DNA of 64,000 bases, from contig JAEZHK010000082.1 in assembly GCA_023416655.1 (NCBI GenBank), positions 1 through 64,000 of the forward strand, given 5' to 3'. This DNA is from Bacillota bacterium. GTDB taxonomy: Bacteria > Bacillota > Clostridia > Christensenellales > Aristaeellaceae. The stretch's first letter is position 1. Each line of letters begins with the position of its first letter. Made by a program: the position numbers and the translations under genes. The notes below the pieces were generated by a model. It had not been told where the DNA came from, did not search any database, and saw only the letters and a program-made list of their open reading frames with translations. This document shows, one piece after another, positions 8,072 through 16,278 of this stretch.

Positions 8072-9196
8072 CTACTCGTCCTCGGTCAAAAGGTTTTTGA
8101 CGGCCCTGTCCAGCGCCACCGATGCCGCGCCGACGATGCCCGGATCGGGGCAAAGCTGCGCCTGGATGGACACGTCCAGCACGCTCAAATCCTTCACGCG
8201 ACCGGCGACGCTCTCAAGGAACGGCTCTCCCAGCGCCTGTGCCAGCACGCCGCCCAGCACCACCGTCTGGCAGTCCAGGATGGACACGATGTTGCTGACG
8301 CAGACGGAGACCGGCGCCGACACGTAGTCGATGATCTCCTTAAGGTTCCCGCCGTCCGGGCGGAAGGGCTCAAAACCGAACTTTTCCCTGAGCGCCTTCA
8401 GGTTGACGCGGCTCTCCAGCCAGCCGGGGGTCGATCGCCCGGCGGCGTAGCTTTCGATGAAGGTCATGTAGCCGATCTCGCCGCACTGCCGGGTGCCGCC
8501 CCGGCGGAGCTTTCCGTCCAGCACCAGCCCCGCGCCGATGCCGGTGCCCAGCGAGATGTAGATGAGGTCGGGCGGGTTCTTGCGCGCCTGGTGCTCGCCC
8601 AGCACGGCCATGTTGGCGTCGTTGTCTACGTAGACGGGCGCGCCGAAGCGCTGCTCCAGCGCGCGCTCGTAGCGCTCGATGGACTGCGGGCCGTTGATGT
8701 TGACCAGCGGCGCGAAGTTGACCTCGTGCGCGTCCGGGTTGTAGCCGCCCGGTACGCCGATGCCGATGCCCTTGACGCGGGACGGCTCGATGCCCGCCGA
8801 GGCGATCAGTGAGGCGATCATCTCCGGCAGCGCGGCCCCCAACCCCTCGGAAAGGTCGGTGCCCACGTGGCGCACGCTGACCGGCCCGATTTCACGGAGC
8901 AGGTTCACAAGCCCCGCCCGGATGTACTCGCCCTCCAGGATGACGCCCGCCGCGTAAAACGCGCCCTTGTTCAGCTTCAGCATGACGGGCTTGCGGCCCA
9001 GCGCCGTGCTGCGCTCGCCGGTCTCCAGCACCAGCCCTTTTTCCAGCAGAAAATCAACGATCTTGATCACCGTGGGCGTGGAGATGCCCGATCGCCGGGC
9101 AAGCTCCGCCTTGGAGATCTCGTCGTTTTCGCTGAGCAGTTGAAAAATGGTTCGTCGGTTCATGTCGCGCAGGTCCGATGCAATGTAGGGCTTCAT
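8072..9196 (-). CDS. ROK-family transcriptional repressor (NagC/XylR-like)
   Basis: 374-residue ROK regulator. An N-terminal winged helix-turn-helix (NRRTIFQLLSENDEISKAE) is followed by a sugar-kinase-like domain with glycine-rich segments (VPGGYNPDAHEV, YISLGTGIGAGLV) and a zinc-site region near GGTRQCGEIGYM. The single Cys there and the C-terminal SNIVSILDCQTV segment are usual for regulatory ROK proteins. I choose the ATG at 9196 because GGGGGAG precedes it. It sits between the GH4 operon and nagB, and both flanking promoters bear the same operator-like block. It probably represses both until the sugar or its phosphate binds. Confidence 0.92.
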   Translation of the reverse strand: MKPYIASDLRDMNRRTIFQLLSENDEISKAELARRSGISTPTVIKIVDFLLEKGLVLETGERSTALGRKPVMLKLNKGAFYAAGVILEGEYIRAGLVNLLREIGPVSVRHVGTDLSEGLGAALPEMIASLIASAGIEPSRVKGIGIGVPGGYNPDAHEVNFAPLVNINGPQSIERYERALEQRFGAPVYVDNDANMAVLGEHQARKNPPDLIYISLGTGIGAGLVLDGKLRRGGTRQCGEIGYMTFIESYAAGRSTPGWLESRVNLKALREKFGFEPFRPDGGNLKEIIDYVSAPVSVCVSNIVSILDCQTVVLGGVLAQALGEPFLESVAGRVKDLSVLDVSIQAQLCPDPGIVGAASVALDRAVKNLLTEDE

Positions 9197-9231
9197 GCGC
9201 TGGACTCCCCCGCTTCTAGACAGTCGACATG

Positions 9232-9260
9232 AATATACCACAATTGCGGGTGATTTGCAA
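9232..9260 (-). promoter_or_regulatory. Promoter of the ROK gene
   Basis: TTGCAA (9255-9260), 17-nt spacer and TATATT (9232-9237) on the minus strand, 36 nt before the ATG. It does not carry the AT-rich operator seen at the two target promoters. Confidence 0.55.
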
Positions 9261-9289
9261 ACGAGTGACAGGCGTGAAAAATTTCTTTG

Positions 9290-9340
9290 TTGACAGGTTT
9301 GCCGCGTCCGGCTACGATATAAGTAAGTTACTTAATTAAT
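9290..9340 (+). promoter_or_regulatory. Sigma-A promoter with ROK-type operator for nagB
   Basis: TTGACA (9290-9295), 17-nt spacer and TACGAT (9313-9318). The operator-like block AGTAAGTTACTTAATTAA follows immediately (9322-9339) and matches the GH4 promoter's block at 14 of 18 positions. Transcription from here would include repeat copy A in a leader of about 240 nt. Confidence 0.75.
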
Positions 9341-9343
9341 CAT

Positions 9344-9523
9344 GGCGCAGAAAAATCCCGAGGCTTTTTCTGCGCGAAGGAAGAAATCTGCGCGAGCCTG
9401 AAATTCTGCGGAATTTCCGGGCGGCTCACTGACCAGCGGTATTGTTTCCTCCATCAGTGTTCGCACTGGTTGCGGAAACTGCGTTCCCGGCGCGCGGGTC
9501 GCCGGGAACGGTTGGAAAGCACG
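9344..9523 (+). repeat. Four-hairpin intergenic element, copy A (nagB leader)
   Basis: Four stems in order. H1 is GCGCAGAAAAA/TTTTTCTGCGC (9345-9375). H2 is GAAATTC/GAATTTC (9400-9417), enclosed by GAGCC/GGCTC. H3 is GTTTCC..CAGTG/CACTG..GGAAAC (9444-9479). H4 is CGTTCCCGGCG/CGCCGGGAACG (9482-9510), followed by GTTGGAAAG. The order, linkers (GAAGGAAGAAATCTGCG, GGGCGGCTCACTGAC) and H4 recur at four other sites. This copy lies wholly between the nagB promoter and its ribosome site. Confidence 0.88.
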
Positions 9524-9566
9524 ACCGGATTTGGATGTTCGATTACGCACATAGGGAGGAGACCAT

Positions 9567-10286
9567 ATGGAAATCATCGTAAAGCCGGATGCCCAATCGC
9601 TATCGAAGGCGGTGGCGCTTCGGGCGGCGGAATTCATCAAGGAGAATCCGGGGGCGCTCGTCTGCCTGGCCGCGGGCGACACGCCGCTCGAGGCGTACCG
9701 CCACATGATCCGGCTGCAGAGTGAGGGCAAGGTGGACCTCTCCAGCGCCTGGTACGTGGGGCTGGACGAGTGGGTGGGGCTGGGGCGCGAGACGCGCGGT
9801 TCCTGCCGGCAGGTGATGTACGACGGCTTCTACGAACCCGCGGGCATCCCGGCGGAGCGCATCGCCGCGTGGGACGGGCTGAAGGATGCGGAGGAAGAGA
9901 TCGCGCGGATCGAAGCCTGGATCCGGGAGAAGGGCGGCATCGCCTTCACCATCCTCGGCATCGGCATGAACGGGCACATCGGCTTCAACGAGCCGGGCAC
10001 AGGACTCCCGGAGGGCTGCATCCGCGTGACGCTGGATGAAACCACCCGGCGCGTCAGCGCCAAGTACTTTGACGCCCCGCTTCCCGTGGCGTACGGCGAG
10101 GGCGTGGGCGCGGGGGAACTGAAAAAGGCCCGCGAGGTCCTTCTAATGGCCTCCGGCTCCCACAAAGCCCCGATCGCCGCCCGCGTGGCGAATGGTAAGC
10201 CGGACCCGTCCGTCCCGGCGTCGATGCTCGCGGACCACCCGAACCTGATGCTCATGCTGGACGAGGCCGCCGCGGGCGGACTCTGA
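9567..10286 (+). CDS. nagB: Glucosamine-6-phosphate deaminase/isomerase-like protein (NagB family)
   Basis: 239-residue NagB/6-phosphogluconolactonase-fold protein. It contains the active-site segments GLDEWVG (about residue 68), the base-bearing loop GIGMNGHIGFNEPG (about 130-143) and the C-terminal KAREVLLMASG motif. NagB converts glucosamine-6-phosphate to fructose-6-phosphate plus ammonia; whether the substrate here is plain glucosamine-6-P is not settled by sequence. Start ATG at 9567 follows GGGAGGAG. Its promoter shares an operator with the GH4-kinase-methyltransferase operon, linking a deaminase to that pathway. The 240-nt leader contains a four-hairpin repeat. Confidence 0.88.
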   Translation: MEIIVKPDAQSLSKAVALRAAEFIKENPGALVCLAAGDTPLEAYRHMIRLQSEGKVDLSSAWYVGLDEWVGLGRETRGSCRQVMYDGFYEPAGIPAERIAAWDGLKDAEEEIARIEAWIREKGGIAFTILGIGMNGHIGFNEPGTGLPEGCIRVTLDETTRRVSAKYFDAPLPVAYGEGVGAGELKKAREVLLMASGSHKAPIAARVANGKPDPSVPASMLADHPNLMLMLDEAAAGGL

Positions 10287-10391
10287 AAACCTGATCGCGC
10301 CAGACCGACCGCCCGCAACCGCCTCGCGCTGTAAAATTTTCATAATCCCGGCAGGGTTCGGCAAAGCTGCAACAGGCGAAATCCGCCGCTG

Positions 10392-10420
10392 TTTTCACAC
10401 CGACGAACATGTGCTATAAT
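10392..10420 (+). promoter_or_regulatory. Promoter of the YesN-type regulator
   Basis: TTTTCA (10392-10397), 17-nt spacer, TATAAT (10415-10420). The ribosome site GGAGGTGAT follows at 10,428, so the leader is very short. Confidence 0.6.
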
Positions 10421-10438
10421 TGTTTCGGAGGTGATCGC

Positions 10439-11176
10439 ATGCGGCTTGTCGTCGTGGAAGACGAGATCCGGTCGCGCCACGGGCTGGTGGAACTGATCCA
10501 GACCATCGACCCGCGCTGCAAGGTGGTGGGCCAGGCGGTCAACGGCCAGCAGGGCCTGCAGCAGCTCGGCGCGCTGGCGCCCGACGTGGCGTTCGTGGAC
10601 ATCCGCATGCCCGTGATGGACGGGCTGGAGATGATCCGCGAGGCCCGCAGGCTCGAGCTCAAGTGCGATTTCGTGGTGGTCAGCGCGTACGCGGAATTCG
10701 AGTACGCGCGGCAGGCGCTGCTCCTCGGCGCGCGAGACTACCTGATCAAGCCGCTCACGCTTGAGGACGTGGAGCGCGTATTGTCCCGCCTCCTGCCGCC
10801 GCCGGAGGCCGCCGCGCCGCCGCCGCAGCACCCCGCGGTGCGCAAGGCGCTGGAGATGATCCACCAAAACTACATGAAGCGCATCGGCCTTGAGGAACTG
10901 AGCGAGCAGCTCCAGATGACCGGCGAATACCTGAGTTACCTGTTCCGCAGGGACGTGGGCGTGACCTTCTCCACCTACCTTCGCAACTACCGCATCGAGC
11001 GCGCCTGCGAGCGGATGCGAAGCGGTGATACCTCCACCTACGAGCTGGCGCAGTCGGTGGGCTTCTCCGACGCGAAGTACTTCTGCCGGGTGTTCCGGCA
11101 GGTGACGGGCCAGTCCTCCGGCGAATACCTCAAGGGGCTGCCGGACGGCGGGACTAACGCGAACGGAGATTATTAA
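10439..11176 (+). CDS. YesN-type response regulator (receiver + AraC helix-turn-helix)
   Basis: 245-residue transcription factor. The N-terminal receiver has the acidic pair in VVEDE, phospho-acceptor D54 in AFVDIRMP, and the conserved Lys in YLIKPLT. The C-terminal part carries two helix-turn-helix motifs of AraC type, ending with VGFSDAKYFCRVFRQ and GQSSGEYLK. The start at 10,439 follows a near-perfect GGAGGTGAT. Its gene is convergent with the YesM-like kinase gene, with 17 nt between stops. The usual arrangement is a kinase-regulator operon, so kinase and regulator here are under separate promoters. Likely target: the binding-protein promoter at 16.25 kb. Confidence 0.92.
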   Translation: MRLVVVEDEIRSRHGLVELIQTIDPRCKVVGQAVNGQQGLQQLGALAPDVAFVDIRMPVMDGLEMIREARRLELKCDFVVVSAYAEFEYARQALLLGARDYLIKPLTLEDVERVLSRLLPPPEAAAPPPQHPAVRKALEMIHQNYMKRIGLEELSEQLQMTGEYLSYLFRRDVGVTFSTYLRNYRIERACERMRSGDTSTYELAQSVGFSDAKYFCRVFRQVTGQSSGEYLKGLPDGGTNANGDY

Positions 11177-11193
11177 AGCTTCCAGAGCGCCCC

Positions 11194-13032
11194 TTAATGA
11201 TTGGAATTCGCAATAGCACGCGGCAGGATGAGCGCCACCACGGTGCCCACGCCCTCCCAGCTGCGGAAGATCACCCTGGCCCCGCCCCGGTAGTAGGACC
11301 GGATGCGCAGCGCCGCGTTGTCAAGGCCGATCCCCTCGCCTGTGTTTTGTGCGTCGTCGCCCCGGAAGCAGCGGTTCAGCCGCTCCACCTGCATCCGCGT
11401 CATGCCGTGACCGTTGTCGCGGATGGTCACGCGGATGCGTTTTTTGTCAAAGGGCGCGATCCTGACCTCAATCAGCCCGCCGTGTGTCGCGCCCTCGAAG
11501 CCGTGCAAGAGGCTGTTCTCGACGAAGGGCTGCAAGACCAGCTTGTGCACCGGCCAGAAGGCGATGTCCGGGTCCACGCGCACGGCGTAGTCGATCGCGC
11601 CGCCGTATCGCAGCCGCTGAAGCTCCAGATAGTCGATCAGCCAGTCGGCCTCCTCGCGGACGGGCACGATGCCCGTGGAGCGCTCAAAGGTGTAGCGCAG
11701 CATCTTCGAAAGGTGCTGGATCTGCCGGGATACGTCATGGTTTCCGGCGTGGATGGCGGTAAAGCTGATGGTGGACAGCGTGTTGTGCAGAAAGTGGCTG
11801 TCGATCTGGTTTTCCAGCGCGCGGATCTCCGCCGCGCGGAGGTTGTCCAGCGCCTCGATGGCCCTCAGGCCCGCCTGTTCCCGCTCCACGCTCGCCTGGC
11901 GGAGGCGCGCGGTCATCCGGTTGAAGGACAGGATGATCTGGCCGATCTCGTTGACCTGCCGCGTGCGCACCAGCGCGTCGAGGTTGCCCGCCTCAACCTG
12001 CTCAAGCCCCGCGTGCAGGCGTCGGATTGAGCGGATGATGCGCTGCACCATGCCGCCCACCACCAATACGAAGAGCGCCGTCAGCACGATCAGCACCAGC
12101 GCCATGCGCCCGGTGTAGCGATTGGCGTCCTCAAGCAGCGCGCCCTTGTCCACCACGCGCTCCAGCGTGAGGTTCAAGCTGCTTACCGGCTGCGTCAGCG
12201 TGATCATGCCGCGAGGGATCACCAGGGTGTCCGGCCCTTTCCCCTCGGAGAGCGTCCGCCCGATCACGCTCAAGTCCGGATGGGCCAGCACGGTGTTGTC
12301 CGAATTCACCAGAAAGCCGTAGGAGGCGCTCTCCCCGCCCGCCGCGCGCGCCGGGTTGACGAGCCTGTTAAGCTCCGCCGCGTCAAAGCTCAAAACCACC
12401 ACGCCGTAGCGCTTGCGGCTGTAGAGGTCCCTCAGCGGGTAGGCCAGGTGGAAAAAGCGCATGGTGCCGGTGGAGTTGTCCCTGGGCGCTACGTCCACCT
12501 GCATGTTGCCCAGCCGGTTCGTCCGCTCGCACAGCGCCTTCATCTGGTCGCTGTGGTCCTGCCCCATCGCCCAGCCGAACCAGCCCAGGCCCACGGTGGC
12601 CTTGAGCTTGTTGTAGTAGACGTAGGTGTCATCCGGCATGTAGACGGTGTAGGCCACCGCGTCGCCGAGGTCGCTCAGGTGTTCGCGCATCACGTCGTGC
12701 AGCTTTTGCGAGATGTAGGCGCGGTCGGTGGCCGGCCGCAACTGAAAGTCCATGGCGGACCGAAGCACCCGCGGGTCGATCACGCACTCGAACACCAGGT
12801 TCCGGCAGGATCGCATATAGGAGCGGACGTTTTCGGACTGCACCATGAGGTAGTCCCGCTCCACCTGCTCCACCGAATGGGTCAGCGCGGGGTTGAAGTA
12901 CTGCAGTACGAACACGATGGCCACCAGGATGAAGAGCGTCCCCGCCAGCGCGATGGACAGCACAAAGCGGGGCAACAGGCTGGCATGATACCAACCCATC
13001 CCCCGCCGGTAGATCGCGCGAAAGAAACGCAT
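11194..13032 (-). CDS. YesM-type sensor histidine kinase
   Basis: 612-residue membrane sensor. TM1 lies at about 22-44, a Cache-like extracellular domain at about 45-308 and TM2 at about 309-329, then HAMP. The His_kinase motif is QIDSHFLHNTLS with H413 (most relatives have QINPHFLYNTL). The ATPase domain is C-terminal (IRDNGHGMTRMQVE; GEGIGLDN). It starts 3 nt after the MalG-type permease gene, so it is the last gene of the importer operon. The extracellular domain probably senses the sugar, directly or with the binding protein. Its presumed partner regulator is encoded convergently. Confidence 0.92.
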   Translation of the reverse strand: MRFFRAIYRRGMGWYHASLLPRFVLSIALAGTLFILVAIVFVLQYFNPALTHSVEQVERDYLMVQSENVRSYMRSCRNLVFECVIDPRVLRSAMDFQLRPATDRAYISQKLHDVMREHLSDLGDAVAYTVYMPDDTYVYYNKLKATVGLGWFGWAMGQDHSDQMKALCERTNRLGNMQVDVAPRDNSTGTMRFFHLAYPLRDLYSRKRYGVVVLSFDAAELNRLVNPARAAGGESASYGFLVNSDNTVLAHPDLSVIGRTLSEGKGPDTLVIPRGMITLTQPVSSLNLTLERVVDKGALLEDANRYTGRMALVLIVLTALFVLVVGGMVQRIIRSIRRLHAGLEQVEAGNLDALVRTRQVNEIGQIILSFNRMTARLRQASVEREQAGLRAIEALDNLRAAEIRALENQIDSHFLHNTLSTISFTAIHAGNHDVSRQIQHLSKMLRYTFERSTGIVPVREEADWLIDYLELQRLRYGGAIDYAVRVDPDIAFWPVHKLVLQPFVENSLLHGFEGATHGGLIEVRIAPFDKKRIRVTIRDNGHGMTRMQVERLNRCFRGDDAQNTGEGIGLDNAALRIRSYYRGGARVIFRSWEGVGTVVALILPRAIANSNH

Positions 13033-13035
13033 GCG

Positions 13036-13908
13036 CTACTCTTTGATCGCGCCCGCGGTCAGCCCGCCGACGATGTATTTTTGCAGGCCCACGAAGATGA
13101 GCACCACCGGGATCACCAGAATCATGCCGTAGGCCATGATCTGGTTCCACTTGGTCCCGTACTTGTCCATGTACTTGTAGATGTTGGCGGTCAGCGGCCG
13201 CATGTTCGCCTTGACGTTGAATGTCATCGAATAGACCAGGTCATTCCAGCCGTGCAGGAAGCAGAACACCAGACAGGTGACGATGCCAACCCGCGCGATG
13301 GGGACCATGATTCGGAGGAACGACGTCAGCGCGTTGCAGCCGTCGATGCGCGCGGCCTCGTCCAGCGACTTCGGCAGGCTCAGGAAGAAGGGCCGGAGCG
13401 TGACCACGATAAATGGGATGGAGCCCGTCGCGATCGCCATCACCGGCGCGGGATAGCTGTTGAGCAGCTTCATGCCGGTGAACGTCAGGTACAGCGGCGT
13501 CAGCAGGAGGCTGTTGGGCATCATCTGCGTCACCAGGAACAAAAGCATGATCGTCCGCTTGAAGGGGATGTTGAACCGGGCCAGCCCATACGCGGCGGTG
13601 AGACCCAGAACCGTGGACAGCACCATGTTGCAGGAAGCAATGGCGAAGCTGTTGAACAGCGACGCCAGAAACTCCTTGTCGCCCAGTTGCGTCACCCAGG
13701 GCAGCACCGTGAGTGTCCTTGGCCAGAAGGAGATGTTTTTGTCGAAGATCTCCACGTCCGTCTTGAAGGTCGAGATCAAGATCCAGTACAGCGGGAACAG
13801 AAACGTCACCGCGATCACCACGGCAAGCAGGTTCATGCCCAGCCGCTTCATCTTTGCGCGCGTGCTGTCGATTTCAAGGTTCCGCTTCACGATCACATCC
13901 TGCGCCAC
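13036..13908 (-). CDS. Carbohydrate ABC transporter permease, MalG type
   Basis: 290-residue inner-membrane permease with six hydrophobic segments and the EAA loop (DEAARIDGCNALTSFLRI). The start is a GTG at 13,908, two bases after the TAG of the upstream permease; GAGGTGATG inside that gene's end serves as ribosome site. This tight spacing implies coupled synthesis of both permeases. It precedes the sensor kinase gene by 3 nt. Substrate unknown; see the binding-protein entry. Confidence 0.92.
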   Translation of the reverse strand: MAQDVIVKRNLEIDSTRAKMKRLGMNLLAVVIAVTFLFPLYWILISTFKTDVEIFDKNISFWPRTLTVLPWVTQLGDKEFLASLFNSFAIASCNMVLSTVLGLTAAYGLARFNIPFKRTIMLLFLVTQMMPNSLLLTPLYLTFTGMKLLNSYPAPVMAIATGSIPFIVVTLRPFFLSLPKSLDEAARIDGCNALTSFLRIMVPIARVGIVTCLVFCFLHGWNDLVYSMTFNVKANMRPLTANIYKYMDKYGTKWNQIMAYGMILVIPVVLIFVGLQKYIVGGLTAGAIKE

Positions 13909-13909
13909 G

Positions 13910-14815
13910 CTACATCACCTCGTCCTTCCGGATCAGCCTCAGGTAGAACACGCCCACGCACATGAGGCACAAAAACAGTACCACCGCGCTGGCCGCGCCC
14001 ATCGAGAAGTTGTACAGCGAGAAGCTCTGACGGTAGCTGAAGGTGGACAGGACTTCCGTGGCGCTCAGCGGACCGCCCTTGGTCATCATGAAGATCAGGT
14101 CGAACACCTTGAAGGTGTAGATGAACCCCAGCATCAAAACCGACATGATGGCGGGCTTCAGAAGCGGCACCGTGATGCGGAAAAAACGCTGCACCGGGCC
14201 CGCGCCGTCGATGGAAGCGCTCTCGTACACGTCCGCAGGAATGTTGGACATGCCGGTGGTGAGCAGCAGCATGTTGAACGGGATGCCCACCCAGCAATTG
14301 GCGATGATGACCGCCCACATCGCAAGGCCCGGCTCGATCAGCCAGCCCAGCGGCGCGCCCACGCCGATGCCCACAAAAGAGAGGAGCTTGTTGATGACGC
14401 CGCCCTCCGTCAGGAACATGTACTTGAACAACAGGCCCGTCACCGACACCGGCATCATCCACGCAACCAGGATCGTGCCGCGAACCGGCCCGGCCAGTTG
14501 GAACCGGCTGCTAAAAAACACGGCCATCAATAGGCCCAGCGTGAACTGGATCGCGATGCATGCGACGGTGAACCAGAATGTCTGGCCCAGCGCGGTCAAA
14601 AACTCCGAATCCTGAAACAGCGACACGTAGTTTTGAAGGCCGACGAACACCGACGTGTTCCCCTTGAAGGTCATCACCGTCAGGTCCCTGAAGGAGAGCA
14701 CGAAGTTGTACACGAGCGGGTAGACCATCAGCGACAGCATGTAGGCTACGGCCGGCAGCGCGAACAGCAAGCCTGTGATGCGGTCGCGGTTGCGCCTGAA
14801 CCATTTGATCGCCAC
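13910..14815 (-). CDS. Carbohydrate ABC transporter permease, MalF/UgpA type
   Basis: 301-residue permease from a GTG at 14,815, chosen because GGAGGTG sits 7-9 nt upstream; the frame extends to 14,905 but into a stem-loop region. It has six hydrophobic segments and the EAA loop ESASIDGAGPVQRFFRI. It pairs with the MalG-type gene that follows. It is separated from the binding-protein gene by about 140 nt with two strong stem-loops, which may lower permease expression relative to the binding protein. Confidence 0.91.
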   Translation of the reverse strand: MAIKWFRRNRDRITGLLFALPAVAYMLSLMVYPLVYNFVLSFRDLTVMTFKGNTSVFVGLQNYVSLFQDSEFLTALGQTFWFTVACIAIQFTLGLLMAVFFSSRFQLAGPVRGTILVAWMMPVSVTGLLFKYMFLTEGGVINKLLSFVGIGVGAPLGWLIEPGLAMWAVIIANCWVGIPFNMLLLTTGMSNIPADVYESASIDGAGPVQRFFRITVPLLKPAIMSVLMLGFIYTFKVFDLIFMMTKGGPLSATEVLSTFSYRQSFSLYNFSMGAASAVVLFLCLMCVGVFYLRLIRKDEVM

Positions 14816-14846
14816 GGGGCGGCACCTCCATCTGGAGTGATGACGA

Positions 14847-14936
14847 TTCGCCCGGTTACCACCGGGCGAACCGATCAAGACGTATGATAACCCGGGCATT
14901 TTCATACCGGTCCGCCCGGCGTACCGGGCGGACCGG
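14847..14936 (-). repeat. Two stem-loops between binding-protein and permease genes
   Basis: 14847-14870 pairs TTCGCCCGGT with ACCGGGCGAA (10 bp, 4-nt loop). 14907-14936 pairs CCGGTCCGCCCGG with CCGGGCGGACCGG (13 bp, loop CGTA). Both share the CGCCCGG core and lack T-tracts on the minus strand, so they are read as stability or attenuation elements. Confidence 0.75.
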
Positions 14937-14956
14937 ATGGATCTGTTGGAATTGGA

Positions 14957-16192
14957 CTATTGAGCCAGGATGGCCTTGACGGTCGCGGCGGCGCCGTCCA
15001 GCGCTTCCTGCGGGGCCTTCACGCCGGTGAAGGCCTCATGCTGCGCGACGGAGATGGCCGTGGAGATCTCGGGCCAACGCGGGTGCGGGCCGCGGGGCAT
15101 GGCGTACTGCATCTCGGCGGCGAACACGGAGAAGATCGGGTCGGTGGTCCAGATTTCCTTGGAGGCGGAAGAGTCGGCGCGGGGGGAGAACTTGCCGCCC
15201 GCTTCGCAGAAGTTGGCGGAGACGTCCTTGGACATCAGATACGTCAGGAACTCGACCGCGGCGTCCAGGTCCTTGCAGGCGGTGGTGGGGCCGAAGTTCT
15301 CGCCGCCCAGCACGGAGGCGTACACGCCGTCATCCGCCTTGGGCACCAGGGCCACGCCCCAGTTCTTGTCGGGCGCGAGGTTCTTGATGGTGGCAACGTT
15401 CCAGGGTCCGTTGATCTGCATCGCCAGGCCGCCGGAGATGAACTGGTTGTTGCAGTCGCCCTGCGTCCAGTTGATGACGTCCTTGGGCATGGAACCATCG
15501 CCAATGAGGTCGGTCAGGTAGGTCAGCGCGTCCACGCAGCCCTTGCCGTTGAGCTCCTCAAGCTTGCCGCCCGCGGAGATGAACCAGGGCATGAACTGGA
15601 AGCAGCCTTCCTCGTTCTTGACGGCGCTGATGCCCAGGCCGTAGCGGCCCACGGCGGGATCGGTCAGCTTCTTGGCCGCATCCTTCAGCTCGGTCCAGTT
15701 GGTGGGCACCGCGACGCCGGCGGCGTCCAGGAGGTCCTTGTCATAGAACAGCGCCAGGCAGTTGGAGTTGTGGGGCAGGCCGTAGATGCGGCCGTTCTGG
15801 GTGCAGCTGTTCAGCGGGCCCGGGAAGAACTGGTCCAACTGGCCCCAGGCGGTGAGCTGGTCGGTGATGTCGGCGAACACGCCCATCTGGATGAAGCCGG
15901 CCATGTCGGGGTTGTCCACCATGCCGATGTCGGGCAGCTCGCCGGACAGCGCGCCCATGGTGTACTGCTTGAGCAGGTCCTCGCGGGCCACGTAGGTGTA
16001 GGAGACGTGGATGCGGTCCTGGCTGGCGTTGAAGGCGTCGATGTCGCGCTGGAAGACGGAGCCGTCGGAATATTCATAGTCCGTGCCGTAGTAGTGCCAC
16101 AGTTCCAGCTCGATGACTTCCGCGGACGCCGGGACCATCATCGTGGAGAAGACGAGGCAGAGGGCCAGGAGCGCGATCAACCATTTCTTCAT
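14957..16192 (-). CDS. Extracellular sugar-binding protein (family 1)
   Basis: 411-residue solute-binding protein. The N-terminus is MKKWLIALLALCL followed by a signal-like stretch ending PASAEV, with likely cleavage near residue 24. The start at 16,192 has GGAGGGG upstream; the longer frame to 16,240 lacks one. It has the usual binding-protein layout with an aromatic-rich cleft (ELWHYYGTDYEY, MPWFISAGG). First gene of the operon binding protein, MalF type, MalG type, YesM-type kinase. The promoter is at 16,250-16,278. Ligand unknown; the neighbouring GH31 gene suggests an alpha-glycoside, for example alpha-xyloside or alpha-glucoside. Confidence 0.92.
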   Translation of the reverse strand: MKKWLIALLALCLVFSTMMVPASAEVIELELWHYYGTDYEYSDGSVFQRDIDAFNASQDRIHVSYTYVAREDLLKQYTMGALSGELPDIGMVDNPDMAGFIQMGVFADITDQLTAWGQLDQFFPGPLNSCTQNGRIYGLPHNSNCLALFYDKDLLDAAGVAVPTNWTELKDAAKKLTDPAVGRYGLGISAVKNEEGCFQFMPWFISAGGKLEELNGKGCVDALTYLTDLIGDGSMPKDVINWTQGDCNNQFISGGLAMQINGPWNVATIKNLAPDKNWGVALVPKADDGVYASVLGGENFGPTTACKDLDAAVEFLTYLMSKDVSANFCEAGGKFSPRADSSASKEIWTTDPIFSVFAAEMQYAMPRGPHPRWPEISTAISVAQHEAFTGVKAPQEALDGAAATVKAILAQ

Positions 16193-16249
16193 GATACCCC
16201 TCCTTGTTTTTGTGCAACACGCATGACGCGCGGGGCACATCCTGCCAAA

Positions 16250-16278
16250 ATACTATCATTGTAAATTCTGACCGTCAA
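16250..16278 (-). promoter_or_regulatory. Promoter of the second sugar importer operon
   Basis: TTGACG (16273-16278), 17-nt spacer and TAGTAT (16250-16255) on the minus strand, 57 nt before the start codon. Upstream, GGTGGACA (16286-16293) and TGTCCACC (16336-16343) form an 8-bp inverted repeat 50 nt apart, possible regulator half-sites. Confidence 0.6.

Noticed and set aside
9345..9375. H1 of the repeat as an ordinary rho-independent terminator
   Set aside because: The T-run is part of the stem's 3' arm, not behind it, and in copy A it would stop transcription before nagB. Partial attenuation remains possible.
12280..13965. A 561-codon plus-strand open frame over kinase and permease genes
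   Set aside because: Spans two well-supported minus-strand genes and lacks domain features.
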